NCBI RefSeq assembly: GCF_017591425.1
Contig: NW_024464918.1
Location: 12,212,001 to 12,276,000 of the forward strand
From: Ochotona curzoniae
Taxonomy: Eukaryota > Chordata > Mammalia > Lagomorpha > Ochotonidae
Reading direction: 5' to 3'
DNA: 64,000 bases
The notes beneath the pieces are model-generated. The model did no database searches, was not told the origin of the DNA, and saw nothing but the letters and a program-made list of their open reading frames with translations. Below, one piece after another: positions 10,333 through 22,740 of this stretch; the stretch's first letter is position 1; every line of letters begins with the position of its first letter. Both the position numbers and the translations under genes were made by a program.

Positions 10333-13300
10333 ATATCAAATGCACTTTCTGGAAATAGCATATATAAGGAACCTGACCCACTCACATCTATAGCAACTGA
10401 TTTTTTTTAAAATCTCTGCTTTTAAGATCTTTCTAAATTGTGAAACTCCACAAAGCCCTTGGAAGGGCTAAATAACTTGAAGCATTTGACAAATATAATC
10501 AGGGTGAGAAAACATGCTAATCTGCTGTTGAGGTGGGAATACTTTCAGTTGTCTGGATATATGATAAAAGAGCAAATCCCTAGGCCTGGAAGTTGGAAGT
10601 TGAACATTTTTTTTTTCCTTTGAAGAGTTTTTGCAGTGCAGAATTCTTAAGAAAAAAAGAAAAATGGAGCATCAAAAGGGAGCTATTTTTTTTAACTTCA
10701 GTAAGGTACTATTTGATCACTCTGGGAGGACAATCTGCTGACGTAACTTTATAGTTTAGGTAAACACTTCAAGGATTGATGGCTTCATAGAATATAAGAT
10801 GAAGGTAAAACTAGGTGGATGAGACTGGCTGTGAAAGACCTTCCTGGGAAGAAAGTGATAATTATGTGATCCTTGAGGGGTTTGGATGTGTGGAGTCCTT
10901 GGGAAATAATGGTTAGAGAAACCAGATCAAGCAAACACAGAACATCCTGAATTTTCTAATACTGGGAAGTAAAATGACCTTTGTGATGGGGCTGTCAGAG
11001 CTGATAGTTTGCAACCAGTTTGTGGAGGTTGTTATTTGGCAAGCAATGAAGGGCATCCAAGATGGTCTGGGTAGCAGAGGTACAACTTTATCTCATTCTT
11101 CCTCTAGCATTTTTACCAAACTGATGAGTAAATGGTAGATATTCCACAAAAACCTCACTCACTAATTAATTAAACTATGTATCTTATGTCCAAGCTTCTG
11201 AGGAAGCTAGGAATATAGGCAAAAATTCCACTGCTCCCAGAGAACTTAAAATCTCCATTTATAATCATGAATTCATAGGTGTGGGTCTCATTCCCACTTC
11301 CGTTGCCCAACTGCTTTGAAATGGTTTATAGTTCATGTCTGAAGGGTTTCTGCAATCAGGTTATAAGGCCCCACACACCTCTCATGAAATTAGTAACTTT
11401 GGTCCTTTATTGTATTTCTATGTTTGATTGCACCGATTTTTTTTCCAAAGTGATTTTTAAAATGATTTGTAAGACACATGATGCAATCAAACTGCAGTTC
11501 TGATCACCACCAGAAAGCAGAAGGGAACCTTCCAGAGGACCCACGCTTCTTATGTTTTCAATGCCTGAAAAGGTCCCCAACTGGCAGCCAAACCTCCTGG
11601 GCAGTGTCCAGCTTACTTTTTTAGGCATTATCCACACATGTACAGGGTAGGGAATGACTGCTTGATAGACAGGGATTTATAATCGGGAAGAAAAACTCTA
11701 CTGCAAAAATGGTATGGTAACATTTGGCCTCACAATACTGTATACGCCCCTAGCTTGCCTTTCTCCAGAACCCCTGAGGGGAGAGAGAAGCTGAATTCAA
11801 GCCAGCAGGTCATGATCCAAATGTTACACACGAGCTTATTCCTGATGCAGGTAGGAGGTCTCAGAGAACATGATGTCCTGTAAAACCTTGGGCAGCAGAT
11901 AGAAATAACCATATGCTCTCTTCCCATCCCCCCCCACCCCTGCAGATGACTGATAAGCAAGGGCTTAACATTCCTTCCAGCAGAAACCAACAGCTCTACA
12001 TCTCACCAAGTATCTTTCAATTGGAAGCCTATGTTGGAAATTTGAGATGACAATTTAACCCAACATATTCACTGCTCCCATTCAATCTAAAGTCATTTTA
12101 TTACCATTTCTTAATCTGCGGTAAAAGAAACAGTTCTAGCAGAATGGAAAAGAAAAATCCCATTGAGGAATTCTCTGTCCCTCAGTTCTCAGCATCTATT
12201 TTGGATAGTCACCCACTGTTGAGAGGGTCTAGGGAATACACAAAAGAAGTTCTTAGACCGGACTGGAACGGTAGGGGTTGTTCATGAAACAGCCACAACC
12301 TTCTGTCAAAGAATATACTAGATGCATACAGACATAGCTTATTTGTGCAGCAGCTTTAAGAATTGAGGGCAGTAAGGTCCCGCGAACTCTCAGTACTGAA
12401 GCATGTCTAGTTGATACATGAGCAAGAAAACTGTGAAGAAAATTCTTAAGAATTTCAGTGTTAACCATGAGTGTTAACGACTGAAGAGTTTCTGCCTTGG
12501 GAACTGCTGTGTGTCTGAAAGTGCCTTGTCAACTGAGGTGTGTTGTCAGTGGGGTTCCTGATGAAAGTCTTGTTTCTTGACACTTTAATCATGGTACACC
12601 CTAATGACCCATCTCTACTTCGTGCAGTTTCATCCTTATTTACCTACTTTATTTCGTGTAGAATGTTCTCCTGAGAGTCAGCGGTTTCTGGTAGAGATTT
12701 ATCTGCCATATCTTTAAGATGGACATTCATTTTTTTATGCTTCATACAGCTCAGAATTGGTCCTGTTGTGTGGTATTCACTTAACACTCTAGGAGTGTAA
12801 GAGTCACTGTTGTTCCTTAAGCAGATAGAGAAAAACACTTTTTCCCACACTTCTCTAGAGATGGCTTTTTTTTCCCTAGAACCATATGGCTGGGTTAGAT
12901 GAGTGTCAGTCCTGCTTGAAATGAACCTGATTAATATTCAGATTCCTGTTTGTTGATCTGGATTATACGATGACACTTAAATATTATAGTGCCATTACTA
13001 AATAGAAACTTCAAGATGTGCACCAATCTGTAATTTGGGTTTCCATAATATAGAATTTTTTCCTGTAAAGTATTTGAATCATACTTTAACTAACTTGCAT
13101 GAAAACACTTAGAAATGTGTTTTTAAAATTATTTTTAATTTTAAAGCACATCTTTTTACTGCCAAATCTAATTGATGCAAAAAATCACAATGTAAAAATA
13201 TAGTTCCTTTATATAATAAGTTTCATTTCTCAGCTAACATTCCCCATCTGTTTATGATTTTTAATGTATCTTAATTGTAGGTGCTTTACAGTTTTTGTTT

Positions 13301-14289
13301 TCTAATTCCAACATCTGGATACTTCTTTAGACTGCTTTTTCATTTGCTTATGGGTTATCTCTCTCTAGTTCTTTGCCTGCTTTGTAACTTTAGTGAAAGG
13401 CTTGACAATATGAAAAAGAATCATAGGGGAAAATAAATATCAACTCCATGAAAATAGCCTCTCCTTTGTTCTTCAGATCTCTAATGGGGGTAGTTGAATC
13501 ATTCTAATGTTTAAGCTGGATCTGAGCTTTATTGTAGTTTGAATTTAATTGCATTCTTCAGTAACATCAGCTTGAAGACAGGACCAGAGCTTCGCCTTTT
13601 CTCAGAGTTTGGATTCTGATTACTACAAAAAGTCTTGAGATCACACTATACTGTGCAACCCAGCTTCCAGCTCCACAAAATATGACAGATCTTTCCCTGT
13701 TATTTACAACAGGAGCTTTTGAGGTATTATCTGTTCTGACTCCTGAAACCAAGAAGTCATTTTCCATGCCTTGGAAAATCTCCGCTACCAGAATAACCTC
13801 TTACCAGCCTTCATCAACAATATTTTCATTATAAAAGTTTTTGTAATCCTTCGAAAAAAATCCTTGCCAAGGGTACTGCCTTAATCCATAGTTTAGCATA
13901 ATAACTCTATGCTATTGATTAAAATGTCTTGGGAAAGCACTGGATGCTGAATATAGACTTGGCTTAGTTTGTGTTTCGTTAGGAATTCACTTTGCCATGC
14001 TTGGCCAAAAGATTGTTGTAAATTGGGTTTGTTTCTCCTTATATGTAAGGGTAAGTTCTTCTGCTGTGGACGCCTTCAGAGATCAAAGCAACTTTGGCCA
14101 TGTTTTACCCTAGGTAGAGCATGTTCATTTTCTGTTGATCACACTTAGTTCTCTCTGTGGCATCCCATCTGATAGTTTTTTTTTTAGAAGGTGGTTTTGT
14201 AGCTTAGCTACCTTTAATCTCATTGCTAGGGTAGAATCAAAGTCTCTTATAGTATTCTACTTTGTGGAGGCAGCAGTCATACAGTGAAA
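10333..14289. other. Mostly unassigned DNA with an antisense L2 piece
   Basis: About 10850-11090 (TTCCTGGGAAGAAAGTG to AGATGGTCTGGG) resembles antisense L2. The region 13090-13850 shows weak likeness to antisense L1 3' UTR text but is not assigned. A C run occurs at 11930-11940. No exon-like or gene-like frame was found; the longest are below 90 codons. Confidence 0.35.
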
Positions 14290-14800
14290 ATGTAAAGTCT
14301 GTGTTCTTATCCTCCACGTGTATACGCACAGACATACACACACGTTTGTTTGTGTCTGTCTCCATGCATGTGTTGCTTTTAAAAGAAGTTTATCTCACTG
14401 TGCATTCTTTCCACAACCTGGAAGATTTTTTTCAGAAACACTCTGTGTATTTCCTTGTCATTATGCAGTAGAGCTACCTCATTCTTTGAAAGCTTTGTGT
14501 GGAATTCTACATATTGGCTGCAACAACATTTATCCAAATAATTTCTATACTGATGGGAGTTTAGTTACTAAATATTTTAATACCCTGAAGCATAATACCA
14601 TCAGCAAGCTTGGGAAGGTACCCAGTGTTTTACTGCTACATAATGTATTTGAAATGTAATTCCTAAAAGCAAAATGGTTGATTTGAAAGTATTTGCTTTA
14701 AAATGATTCCATTAAATACCAACTAATCTTTCCACATTCCTCTGTGGGGTCATTATCATTGCCACACTGCTGGGATAGCCTGGTAATGTGAGGGCCTCTT
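14290..14800 (-). mobile_element. L1 3'-end remnant, antisense
   Basis: Reads as the antisense of an old L1 3' region: CCTCATTCTTTGAAAGC, ATTCTACATATTGGCTGC, ATTTATCCAAATAATTTC, ATACTGATGGGAGTTTAG and CTGCTGGGATAGCCTGG follow the order of the familiar antisense L1 text (complement of '...tggaatactacgcagcc...'). A related fragment is at 35.4-35.8 kb. Confidence 0.6.
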
Positions 14801-15854
14801 GAACAAAAGCCTGAGATGAGAACAACACAAGGTATGTTTTGTAGAACTCTAGTCCCATGGATTTTCCATAAAAAGGATTCTATGTTGGATTTAGATTGGG
14901 AATCTCAGCACGTTATATTCAGCTGTTCTCAATTCATAAGTTCAAAGACTGAGACCATCAAGAAGAACAAGCTATTAATCCAGTGTTTATTTTATTATAA
15001 GATTTATTTTCTTCAAATATCTCCAGTTTTTGATTAACAACTCTTGTACATATTTATGGGATATAGTATGGCATTTCAATAAATGTATACAGTATGTAAG
15101 GTTCCAATAAAATAGTGACACAGAAAAATAACCAGTAGTTTGGTTAAGGAGATTTTTTCTTTGCTTCTTTCCTCTTGAAACTCTATAGAAAGACTGTAGT
15201 TTGGAAAGCATAGCTCAAACATTTTGTTCTTTGAAATTGGTGACAATATTCCTGGGTCTTCTATTTCTTTCTTAGTGGTTAGGTATTTCACACTTTTCAT
15301 AATGCATTGTTCTTTTCTCCTAACACTATTCCAGGAAGTCTCTTTTTTGGTTGGGGAACAGTTATGCTCAGTAAAATTGTTTACAAATTAAAAATAAGGA
15401 TATGTGAAAAGACAGCATTAGAAGCTGCCCATGAGTCAGTAATGAGATTTTTAATGCCTGGACTCTGTTGAATCTATTTCTTGCCAGAGTATTTCTTTTC
15501 TTCTTTAAAGATTGTCTTCCATGTTTCCTAATAGTGGAAGAATGATGTCATTGACTATCTCATTTAGGAAAATATCTTGCTTATCCCTGGCTCAGGTAGG
15601 GGACATCTGTTTGCCAGAAGCAGTAAACAAGAAGATGAGTTGTATAATTTATCATGAGATGTCAAAAGATACGTCTGCAGTGAAAAAAGAGATTCTGTGC
15701 TAGATAGTCTCCATTAATCAATAATTAACTTTATGCCAACAACAACAGACTAAAAAACACTATTATTATTAGCATTAAATGGAAGATGAATCATGGTCCT
15801 TCCAAAAAATCTTTTGAAAAAGATTGCAAATAATATTTTAAAATAAGTGACAAT
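14801..15854. other. Unassigned DNA with antisense L1 3' UTR fragment
   Basis: About 15030-15130 (TTGTACATATTTATGGGATA, AATAAATGTATACAG) matches antisense L1 3' UTR text. The remainder is not recognised. Frames of 60-75 codons occur on both strands without family likeness. Confidence 0.45.
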
Positions 15855-16161
15855 GTCCAGTGCAATAGACTAGCGGTTAAATCCTTGCCTTGCATGCACC
15901 AGTATACCATATGAGTACCAGTTCATGTCCTAGCTGCCCTACTTCCCATCCAGCTCCCTGCTTGTGGCCTGAGAAAGCAGTAGAGGATGGTTCGAAGTCC
16001 TGAGATCCTGCACCTGTGCAGGAGATCTCGAAGATGCTCCTGGCTCCTGGCTTCAGACAGGCTTAGCTCTCGCCATTGGGGAAAAAACCAGCAGACAGAA
16101 GACCTTTGTCTCTCCTTCTCTTTGTATATCTGGATTTCCAACAAAAATTTAAAAACCAAAA
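15855..16161 (+). mobile_element. Old CSINE
   Basis: Sense copy: GTGCAATAGACTAGCGGTTAA head, ACCATATGAGTACCAGTTC B-box region, CATCCAGCTCCCTGC, GTGGCCTGAGAAAGCAG, GCTCCTGGCTCCTGGC and TCTCTCCTTCTC, with an A-rich tail. AAATAAGTGACA upstream and AAATTAAGTCAC downstream may be a worn target-site duplication. Confidence 0.9.
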
Positions 16162-17460
16162 AAATTAAGTCACGGTGTTGAGATTTGAACTAATCTGCCC
16201 AATCTCAATACCTGCCCTTAATCACTGTAATAGCCTGGTGTGTGTGCACGCGCACATGCAAGCACATATAAGATACAGGGAGAATGAAGAACAAAGGCAG
16301 AGAATGAGAAGTAAAGTAACAAAAGGTGTTGCTTGAATATGTTAGATTTACTGAAATAAGCACTAGACAGCAAAGGCCAGGTCAGGCCAAGCTGAAATAA
16401 AGTCTCCATTGTAAGTCCCCCTCTCTAGATCCCAATCTGTATGCTATTTTTGTTTATTCACAACAGCTTTGTGTTGAGATTTATTCTAGAACATGCCATA
16501 GAAATCTATTCTACAGATCAAAGAACTATGGTGGTCTCTGAGCTAAGAGGAAAAAGAAAAAGAAACCCAGTCCAGAGAGCCTCCCATATAGAAAGTTGGC
16601 TCAATTCCTAGCAAATTTGGTCTGCGTGAATGCAGTGTTTTCTCTGTGGATAACCAATCAATACAAATACAAAAAGAGGCTTAGATTAATTTGCAGCTAG
16701 AAGCACACATGAGAAAGCAAAGCACAAGTTTCAAAGCTCAAAAAATCGTAGTCCTATTTGATCAGCTGTCACGATTGCAACTCCTCATATGCAGAAAACA
16801 TGTTATTTATTCAGTAAACACGTTCTGAACACCACACTTCTGAGACATCGCTTCAATTGCTGCAATGCCTACACAAACACAATGATTGGGAACAAAATGA
16901 GGAAATTAATTGTTTGAATGTATTTGGGAAGCTTATTTTTTTTAAATGGAAGATTATAGATCTTGTGTGTTTGCTGACTTCTGACATACATTAATAAGAC
17001 TCACCTCAATATCAATTATAAATTTAGTTTTATGATGGCTAGCTCAGGTGGAACAAATATTTGGAAGCAACCATTACACCCTAGAAACGTGGTAGGAACA
17101 AGGCACCACGTAGAAGGATTTCTGTCCTCAAATAGCTTACAGATGAGCATGGAAAACACAATGAATAAAAACCATATCATTTATTTGTAAGTATAAGAGC
17201 AGCACACACATTCATGTGAACAAAGATCTTGGAGACTGTTTTTCTTTAAACTGGGGTATACAGCTGTGGTTAGCCTCTGGAAGTTGTAGAAAATCTGTCG
17301 AGTTCTACAGACAGTGCCCTTTTTAGCACAGAACCAGGCTCAGGAAAGGAAATGGGACTAGGAAGATCCTTGGCAGCACACTAGCTCTTCCTCATGTGCA
17401 GTTAAGAACTGTTGTTAGAGCTAAGAAGACATTTCTCCTTAGTGGTACACCTTGTACGTG
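16162..17460. other. Unassigned DNA with antisense L2 pieces
   Basis: About 16800-16905 (GTTATTTATTCAGTAAACACG, CTGAACACC) and 17050-17180 (GGAACAAGGCACCACG, TAGCTTACAGATGAGC) resemble antisense L2 3' ends. Otherwise unassigned, with no gene. Confidence 0.4.
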
Positions 17461-17473
17461 AAATGAAGTTCTA
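17461..17473 (+). repeat. Target-site duplication, left copy
   Basis: AAATGAAGTTCTA; the right copy at 17795-17807 reads AAATGCAGTTCTA, one mismatch in 13. The pair brackets the CSINE at 17474. Confidence 0.85.
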
Positions 17474-17794
17474 GGGCCCGGCACGGTGGCACAGTGGTTA
17501 AGGTCCTCGCCTTGCAAGCCCAGGATCCCATATGGACGCCAGTTCTAATCCCGGCAGCCCTGCTTCCCATCCAGCTCCCTGCCTGTGGCCTGGTAAAGCA
17601 GTTGAGGACAGTCCAAAGCCTTGGCATCCTGCACCCGCATGGGAGACTTGGAAGAGGCTCCTGGCTCCTGGCTTAGGATTGGCATAGCACCGGCCCTTGC
17701 GCTTACTTGGGGAGTGAATCATCGGACGGAAGATCTTCCTCTCTGTCTCTTCTCTCTGTATATCCGCCTTTCCAATAAAAATAATAATTTAAAA
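17474..17794 (+). mobile_element. Full-length CSINE, fairly young
   Basis: Complete sense copy from GGGCCCGGCACGGTGGCACAG to an A-rich tail (CCAATAAAAATAATAATTTAAA). The A-box region is TGGCACAGTGG and the B-box region is AGTTCTAATCCCGG. Bracketed by a 13-base target-site duplication with one mismatch. The frames of 60-74 codons on both strands are SINE-encoded and reappear in other copies. It is a few per cent away from the copies at 51.1 and 57.2 kb. Confidence 0.97.
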
Positions 17795-17807
17795 AAATGC
17801 AGTTCTA
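17795..17807 (+). repeat. Target-site duplication, right copy
   Basis: AAATGCAGTTCTA, partner of 17461-17473. Confidence 0.85.
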
Positions 17808-18680
17808 CCCCCCACACCCCAGTGGGCCTGAGCTGCCTCAGTTAGGATAAAGATAGAAAGTCATACTTGGTACCCACCAGAAACCAAAAGAAAACGCAGA
17901 CAGTTTGAAATAAACAGTATCTTTGCAAGAAGCAACAGGGCTATGTTTATGCGAACCCTTTCACATTAGAGCCACCAGCAACAAAGTGAAAACTGCTGAT
18001 ATTCTCTGAGCCCTCCCTGTTTCCTAGCACAGCAAGAACGCCAACAGACAGCTGCTGTATTTCTGCAGCGTCACTCTTGGAGATTAGTTCACGTTCTCTT
18101 CTTAGCATCCCTATATGTTACTAAAGACTGCTACTTTTTTCTTTCAAGAATTAGTTTCCTCCTATATTACTCATAAATGAAAACTGGAAAACCCTATGTA
18201 GCTGCTATTTTGTCTAAATCTTCAGATTATTCATTGCACCACTGAAGTAGAAAAACAAAACAACAACAAAAAAACTTTACTAGACACAGACAGGAATCTT
18301 AAATAAATTACATGTTCATCAGCTCCCAACTTTATCTTCTTAAAGTTACTGAAGAAGTGTTACTCAAATGAGTTAAATTAATTGTATTATGCATGCTTTT
18401 GAGAGAATCGGTCACAATAGTAAGTTATATAAACGTCTTAAAGGCCAAACACGAAAGAATGGCAAGGTAAATTAGATAAATTTTTGGATTATTATTAAAC
18501 TTGTAAAAATATTAATAGCTGCAAAAGTGCATGAAAGAATCACATTTGTTTCCATTTCAGACCTAGAATAAATGCCTGTACAGAAAATTAACATCACTGA
18601 TGCTGACTCAACCCGCTAAGTCACTTGGCCAGCCTAGAGCAAAGTGGCTTTTAACCCTAATATATTATTTAAGAGTGAAG
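17808..18680. other. AT-rich unassigned DNA
   Basis: No repeat family or gene recognised. Contains ACAAAACAACAACAAAAAAA (18257-18276), a simple A/C-rich stretch. Confidence 0.4.
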
Positions 18681-18995
18681 GGGCCAGTGTTAAGGTGTCA
18701 CAGCTTAAGCTGCTGTCCATCCCACCAGCTTCCCATATGTGCATCAGTTCACATCCTGACTGCTCCACTTCCAATCCAGCTCCCTGGTAATAGACTTGAA
18801 ATGGTTAAAAGGATGGCCCAAAGGCTAGGACCTCTGTACCCATGTGGAAGACCTGGAGGAACCTCCTGGCTTTGACCTGACCCAGCCAAAACCGTTAACA
18901 TCCATTTTGATCAGCTGATGGAACAACCCGCGTGTGTGTGTTTGTCACTGTCTCTTGCTGTAACAGTGTTTTTGAAATAAATAAAGACTAAAAAA
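18681..18995 (+). mobile_element. Old CSINE, first arm of an inverted pair
   Basis: Sense: GGGGCCAGTGTTAAGGTGTC head, TTCCCATATGTGCATCAGTTC, CAATCCAGCTCCCTGG, ACCTGGAGGAACCTCCTGGC, a short TG tract and a tail ending AAATAAATAAAGACTAAAAA. The next SINE begins about 30 bases after the tail in the opposite direction. Confidence 0.85.
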
Positions 18996-19027
18996 GCAAA
19001 CATGTTTTCATTCAAAAACAGAACTCT

Positions 19028-19342
19028 CTTATTTTTATTGCAAAGTCAGATATGCAGAAAGGAGGAGAGACAAAGAGGATGATCTTCCGTCTGATGATTC
19101 GCTCCCCAAGTGGCCGCAAGGGCCGGTGTTGCACTGATCCGAAGCCAGGAGCCAGGAACTTCTTCCATATATCCCACACAGGTGCAGGGTCCCAAGGCTT
19201 TGAGCCATCCTTGACTGCTTTCCCAGGCCACAAGCAGGAAGCTGGATAGGAAGCAGGGCTGCCGGGATTAGAACGGGCGCCCATATGGGTTCCCAGTGCA
19301 TTCAAGGCAAGGACTTTAGCTACTAGGCCACGCCGCCAGGCC
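19028..19342 (-). mobile_element. Full-length CSINE, antisense, second arm of an inverted pair
   Basis: Read on the minus strand, it has the complete body GCCCATATGGGCGCCCGTTC, CTATCCAGCTTCC, GGCCTGGGAAAGCAGTCAAGG and CTCCTGGCTTCGGATC, ending in TATCTGACTTTGCAATAAAA. The flanks CAAAAACAGAACTCT (19013) and CAAAAACAGAGAACT (19343) suggest a target-site duplication. Several frames of up to 97 codons lie inside it and are not genes. Confidence 0.95.
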
Positions 19343-21646
19343 CAAAAACAGAGAACTTTTAATTACTCTCAATAAAAATGCTAAAGAAATTAAGTCACTA
19401 AGGAAAAACACTGAATAAAATATTGGAAAACATTGGGGGGAAATAGAAACAAGTGTTGCTTATACAAAAGGACAAGAATAGTATTTAATTTAGTAGTAAT
19501 AAAACTAAAAGATTAAATCGTAGATAACAATGTAGACGTGCCTCATCCCATCTTCAGAGGACCTGAAGGGAGAAGAAGAAAAGTAAGCAAGGCAGAAGAT
19601 AATGACATACAGAAGACATTGTTCCCAGCACCAAAGCTTCTGGTCTGTTTGGCAAGATCATGTGGGCTATGCTTCTTCTAACTAACTTAAAGACTTGAAC
19701 TTGGTGTCCAAGTACATATATATAATTACATGTCATCAGGGAACAGGTGCGTGGGTGTACACTTGGGAATGATTGACTTGAATGATAACTTCTAAGTATC
19801 TTCTTTGTCTACATCCCTAGACAAGGCTGTGAGTTTAGAAAGAGTTGTCATTCATTAAATACACTCAGCAAATATTAATAAAGCTTGTAATATGGTGAAT
19901 ATGGGATGATTAGAAAGCATGTCTCATCCATTCTCATAAAGCTACCACCTAATAGAGAAGACATTGGGTAGTAGTCTCACAAAATAGATAGCCAATTACC
20001 ATTTGTATTTGGAGCTAATAAGGGAAGGATCAAGCTCCCCATTCTGTAGCCCTGTGACTCAGTCTGGTTGCAGTTGGAGAGGATGGGGCTGAGTCTGACA
20101 GAAGCTAAAGATGTTGTAGGATATGAGCCCACATAGAGTCACCGTGGGATCCTTAGAACAAATTGAACCTGGATTACTAAGAGAGGCACAAGTCATAGTT
20201 CTGCAAGGAAAGTAGCATCAGTTTAGTTTCTAGTGGGATTTAGTCCTTTAAAGCTCCTTGGAAAGATAATCAGTGTTTATGAAGAGGATCCTGCCACCTG
20301 GGGAGCTGGCTGATTGCATCACCAGTGGCTTCCTGAATCTCAGAAATCGAGGAAGAAAACAAAGTCATGTAAATCCTGTAAAATAACCCCATGAATTCGT
20401 GGAAGTGACGCTGGGGGATTCTGAGCTTTGGCCAAGATGTTCAGTATAGAACCTAGGACTAAGAACCAGTGAACCCTACCTGACAAATCTACCTAAGAAG
20501 CAAAAGGAAGTCCTCAGTTGCTAAGGTTCTTCCAGATTCCAGATGGAGAGGGGAGTTTCATAGCCTTAAAATAGGGGTATTTCGAATTTGTTTCTTAGGC
20601 TGCTGCTTCTATTCCCCAGTATACTTTACAATCCTAAAATGACAGAATCATATAAAAGCTACTATTTTCAACATTATTAGTGCTGCGTATTTACTTCTTA
20701 GATGGCATAATGAGTTTACAGCATTTAATTCAAGAACTGGCACATTAGTGGTGTTCCAGTTTAAAAGTCTTTATTACAGTGATAAAGAATAAGTTTCACA
20801 TTTTTCTCTTGAATGGATGAGAACTCTGAGTGATTGCATTTACTGGAATGAAGAAGGAATATAACTTTCCCTAGAACTCTGTGAAGCTAAGAACTCCAAA
20901 TTCTTTCAGGATGCACAAAGCTGTGCCTTACAGAACCTTCCAGCTTCTGCCCTGTTTCCTCTTTTTTTCCATTCTTTCTCCCAAACTGCACATTTTCTCC
21001 AAATGTTAAACAACTAGCACTCATGAACAGCTTAGTTCAGACTAACTGGTCACCTGAATCCAGTCATGCATTGATTTTGAGGTTCATGCAGAATGTTTTG
21101 GTGTGAATTAGAAGGAATGTGCTCTCCAACTCTTAGATAAGCACTCTCCACAGCAGAGTCAGCAAAGCTCCGCATTCATTAACAGTGACTTTGGCATTTG
21201 TGATGTTTTCCGTTAGGTCTGAAGGGGGCTGGAGGGAGGATGACAAGATACAAACACATGGCATCACCACATGTCTAGGGGAAAGAAGCTGAAGTCAGAC
21301 TGCACAAGTAGACTCTTATTTGCTTAAAAATAGAAGGAAAGTGTTTTTGAAACCTCCCGTGGTTAATAGTGAGGGCATTTGAACCAGACGGCTAGTCTCC
21401 CAGAGTGCTGAGCTACACCTGCTCAATGGGCAGCTCCATTGCTGTGGTCTATGTAAGTGGCACAGAGATCATAGCCATAAGAACAAATGTGGCAGAGTAT
21501 TCTGAGCATGAGGTTTGCTTTTCACTCATTTTATGTACCCTTTCTAAACATAAATCTAAGGGAAAATACCTGTTTCTGCTACAGCCCAACACCCTCTCAT
21601 GGATTTCCATTTTGCTGATGATGAAAAGCATTGTCTGATTTGCCCC
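19343..21646. other. Unassigned DNA, weak L2 traces
   Basis: About 19855-19995 (AATACACTCAGCAAATATTAA, TAAAGCTACCACCTAATAG) looks like an antisense L2 3' end, and 20010-20170 may continue it. No exon-like segment found. Confidence 0.4.
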
Positions 21647-22045
21647 CTCTGTTAGTTTCCTAGGGCTGTCATAAGAAATTATTCATAGATGGCTTTGACC
21701 CATGGAAATCCTCTTGTAGTTCTGGAAACATCTGGAATCTAGGGTCAGAGGGACTGTTTCCACTCCAAAGGCTCTAGAGGAACACCTGTATGGTTTCTGC
21801 TGAGCGGAAGCAGGATCTTTGCTGCCCTGAGCTTGTGGATAACTTCTCTCTGCCTCCATCTTCACTTGGTCATTCTCCCTGGGTGTCTCAGTTACATTAT
21901 AAGCCAGGGCCCACTCAACTCTGGTGTAACCTAATCTTTGTGAGTTACAACTGTAAACACCCCATTCCAAATAAGATCACATTCTGAAGCCCTAAATGGA
22001 CCTGAATTTTACAGGAACATTATTGAATCCAGAAAACTGTCTCCC
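21647..22045 (-). mobile_element. MLT1 LTR (ERVL-MaLR), antisense
   Basis: Antisense order of the MLT1 consensus: GTTAGTTTCCTAGGGCTGTC, TAGTTCTGGAAACATCTGGA, AGGCTCTAGAGGAACACC, CTCTGCCTCCATCTTCAC, CAGGGCCCACTCAACTCTGG, TTCCAAATAAGATCACATTC. A solitary LTR without internal retroviral sequence in the window. The family is common in placental mammals. The 95-codon minus-strand frame here is LTR-derived. Confidence 0.88.
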
Positions 22046-22074
22046 ACCTCCCAGTTGAGTTCTGGCTTTAGAAG

Positions 22075-22420
22075 TCTCCCTACAGTTTTCTAACCCACAT
22101 TCTTATCTTACTTACCCCTTTGAATTGCCAAGGTGGCTTGGCTACCACCTCCTTACCCTTCATACAAGTTTAAATCCCATCACTTCTGTGCCTGTTCAGT
22201 TTAAATTCCTCTTATCTTACTCCTTCATTGTCACATCATGTTTTCTTTCTAACCTTTAGCACCATGGCAAAGCTCTTTTCCATCTTTTCCATCTCTTCTT
22301 CTGTGTGTACATTCTGTTTTGTCACTAAAATACAAGTTTGTCTACCAAGATTCCCAAGGTTAGTTAGCTCTTACTACACTTGCTTCTCCACTTGCCTCAT
22401 CCTTACCAAATGAGTCACTC
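22075..22420 (+). mobile_element. L2 3' region
   Basis: Sense L2 3' UTR style: pyrimidine-rich text with CACATCATGTTTTCTTTC (the place of 'cacatcaccctgttttatttt'), GTTCAGTTTAAATTCCTC and further C/T-rich stretches. Diverged; the ends are not certain. Confidence 0.5.
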
Positions 22421-22424
22421 CTTA

Positions 22425-22740
22425 GCAAGGAAATCACTTGACCACTCAGTACAATAAGATGCTGAGTATTGTACTGAGCAGACAAGACATACATAAAATA
22501 CAATCTCTGCCTTCAAAGGATTCAGACTGGAATCAAGATTAAAGGTAGACACAAATAATTCTGAGACATAATGTGTTAAATTCCTGTGAGAGGGATTGGG
22601 AAAAAGTGACACAGGAACAAATCGTAGCAAACAGTCTCGGGGGAGTAGAGGAACGCAGGTGAAGATGCACTTGGAAAGTTGCTTTTGGAGCAAAAAGGAG
22701 CTGGCACTGATGTAGACAGTCAGAGTAATTCATTGTTGAT
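22425..22740 (-). mobile_element. L2 remnant, antisense
   Basis: TGCTGAGTATTGTACTGAGC, ATACAATCTCTGCCTTCAAAGG and GTAGACACAAATAATTC follow antisense L2 (locations of 'gcctggcactg', 'cctgccctcatggagc', 'acagacaataaac'). Confidence 0.5.

Noticed and set aside
21647..22045. Possible endogenous retrovirus
   Set aside because: Only a solitary MLT1 LTR is seen; there is no internal gag, pol or env sequence nearby.
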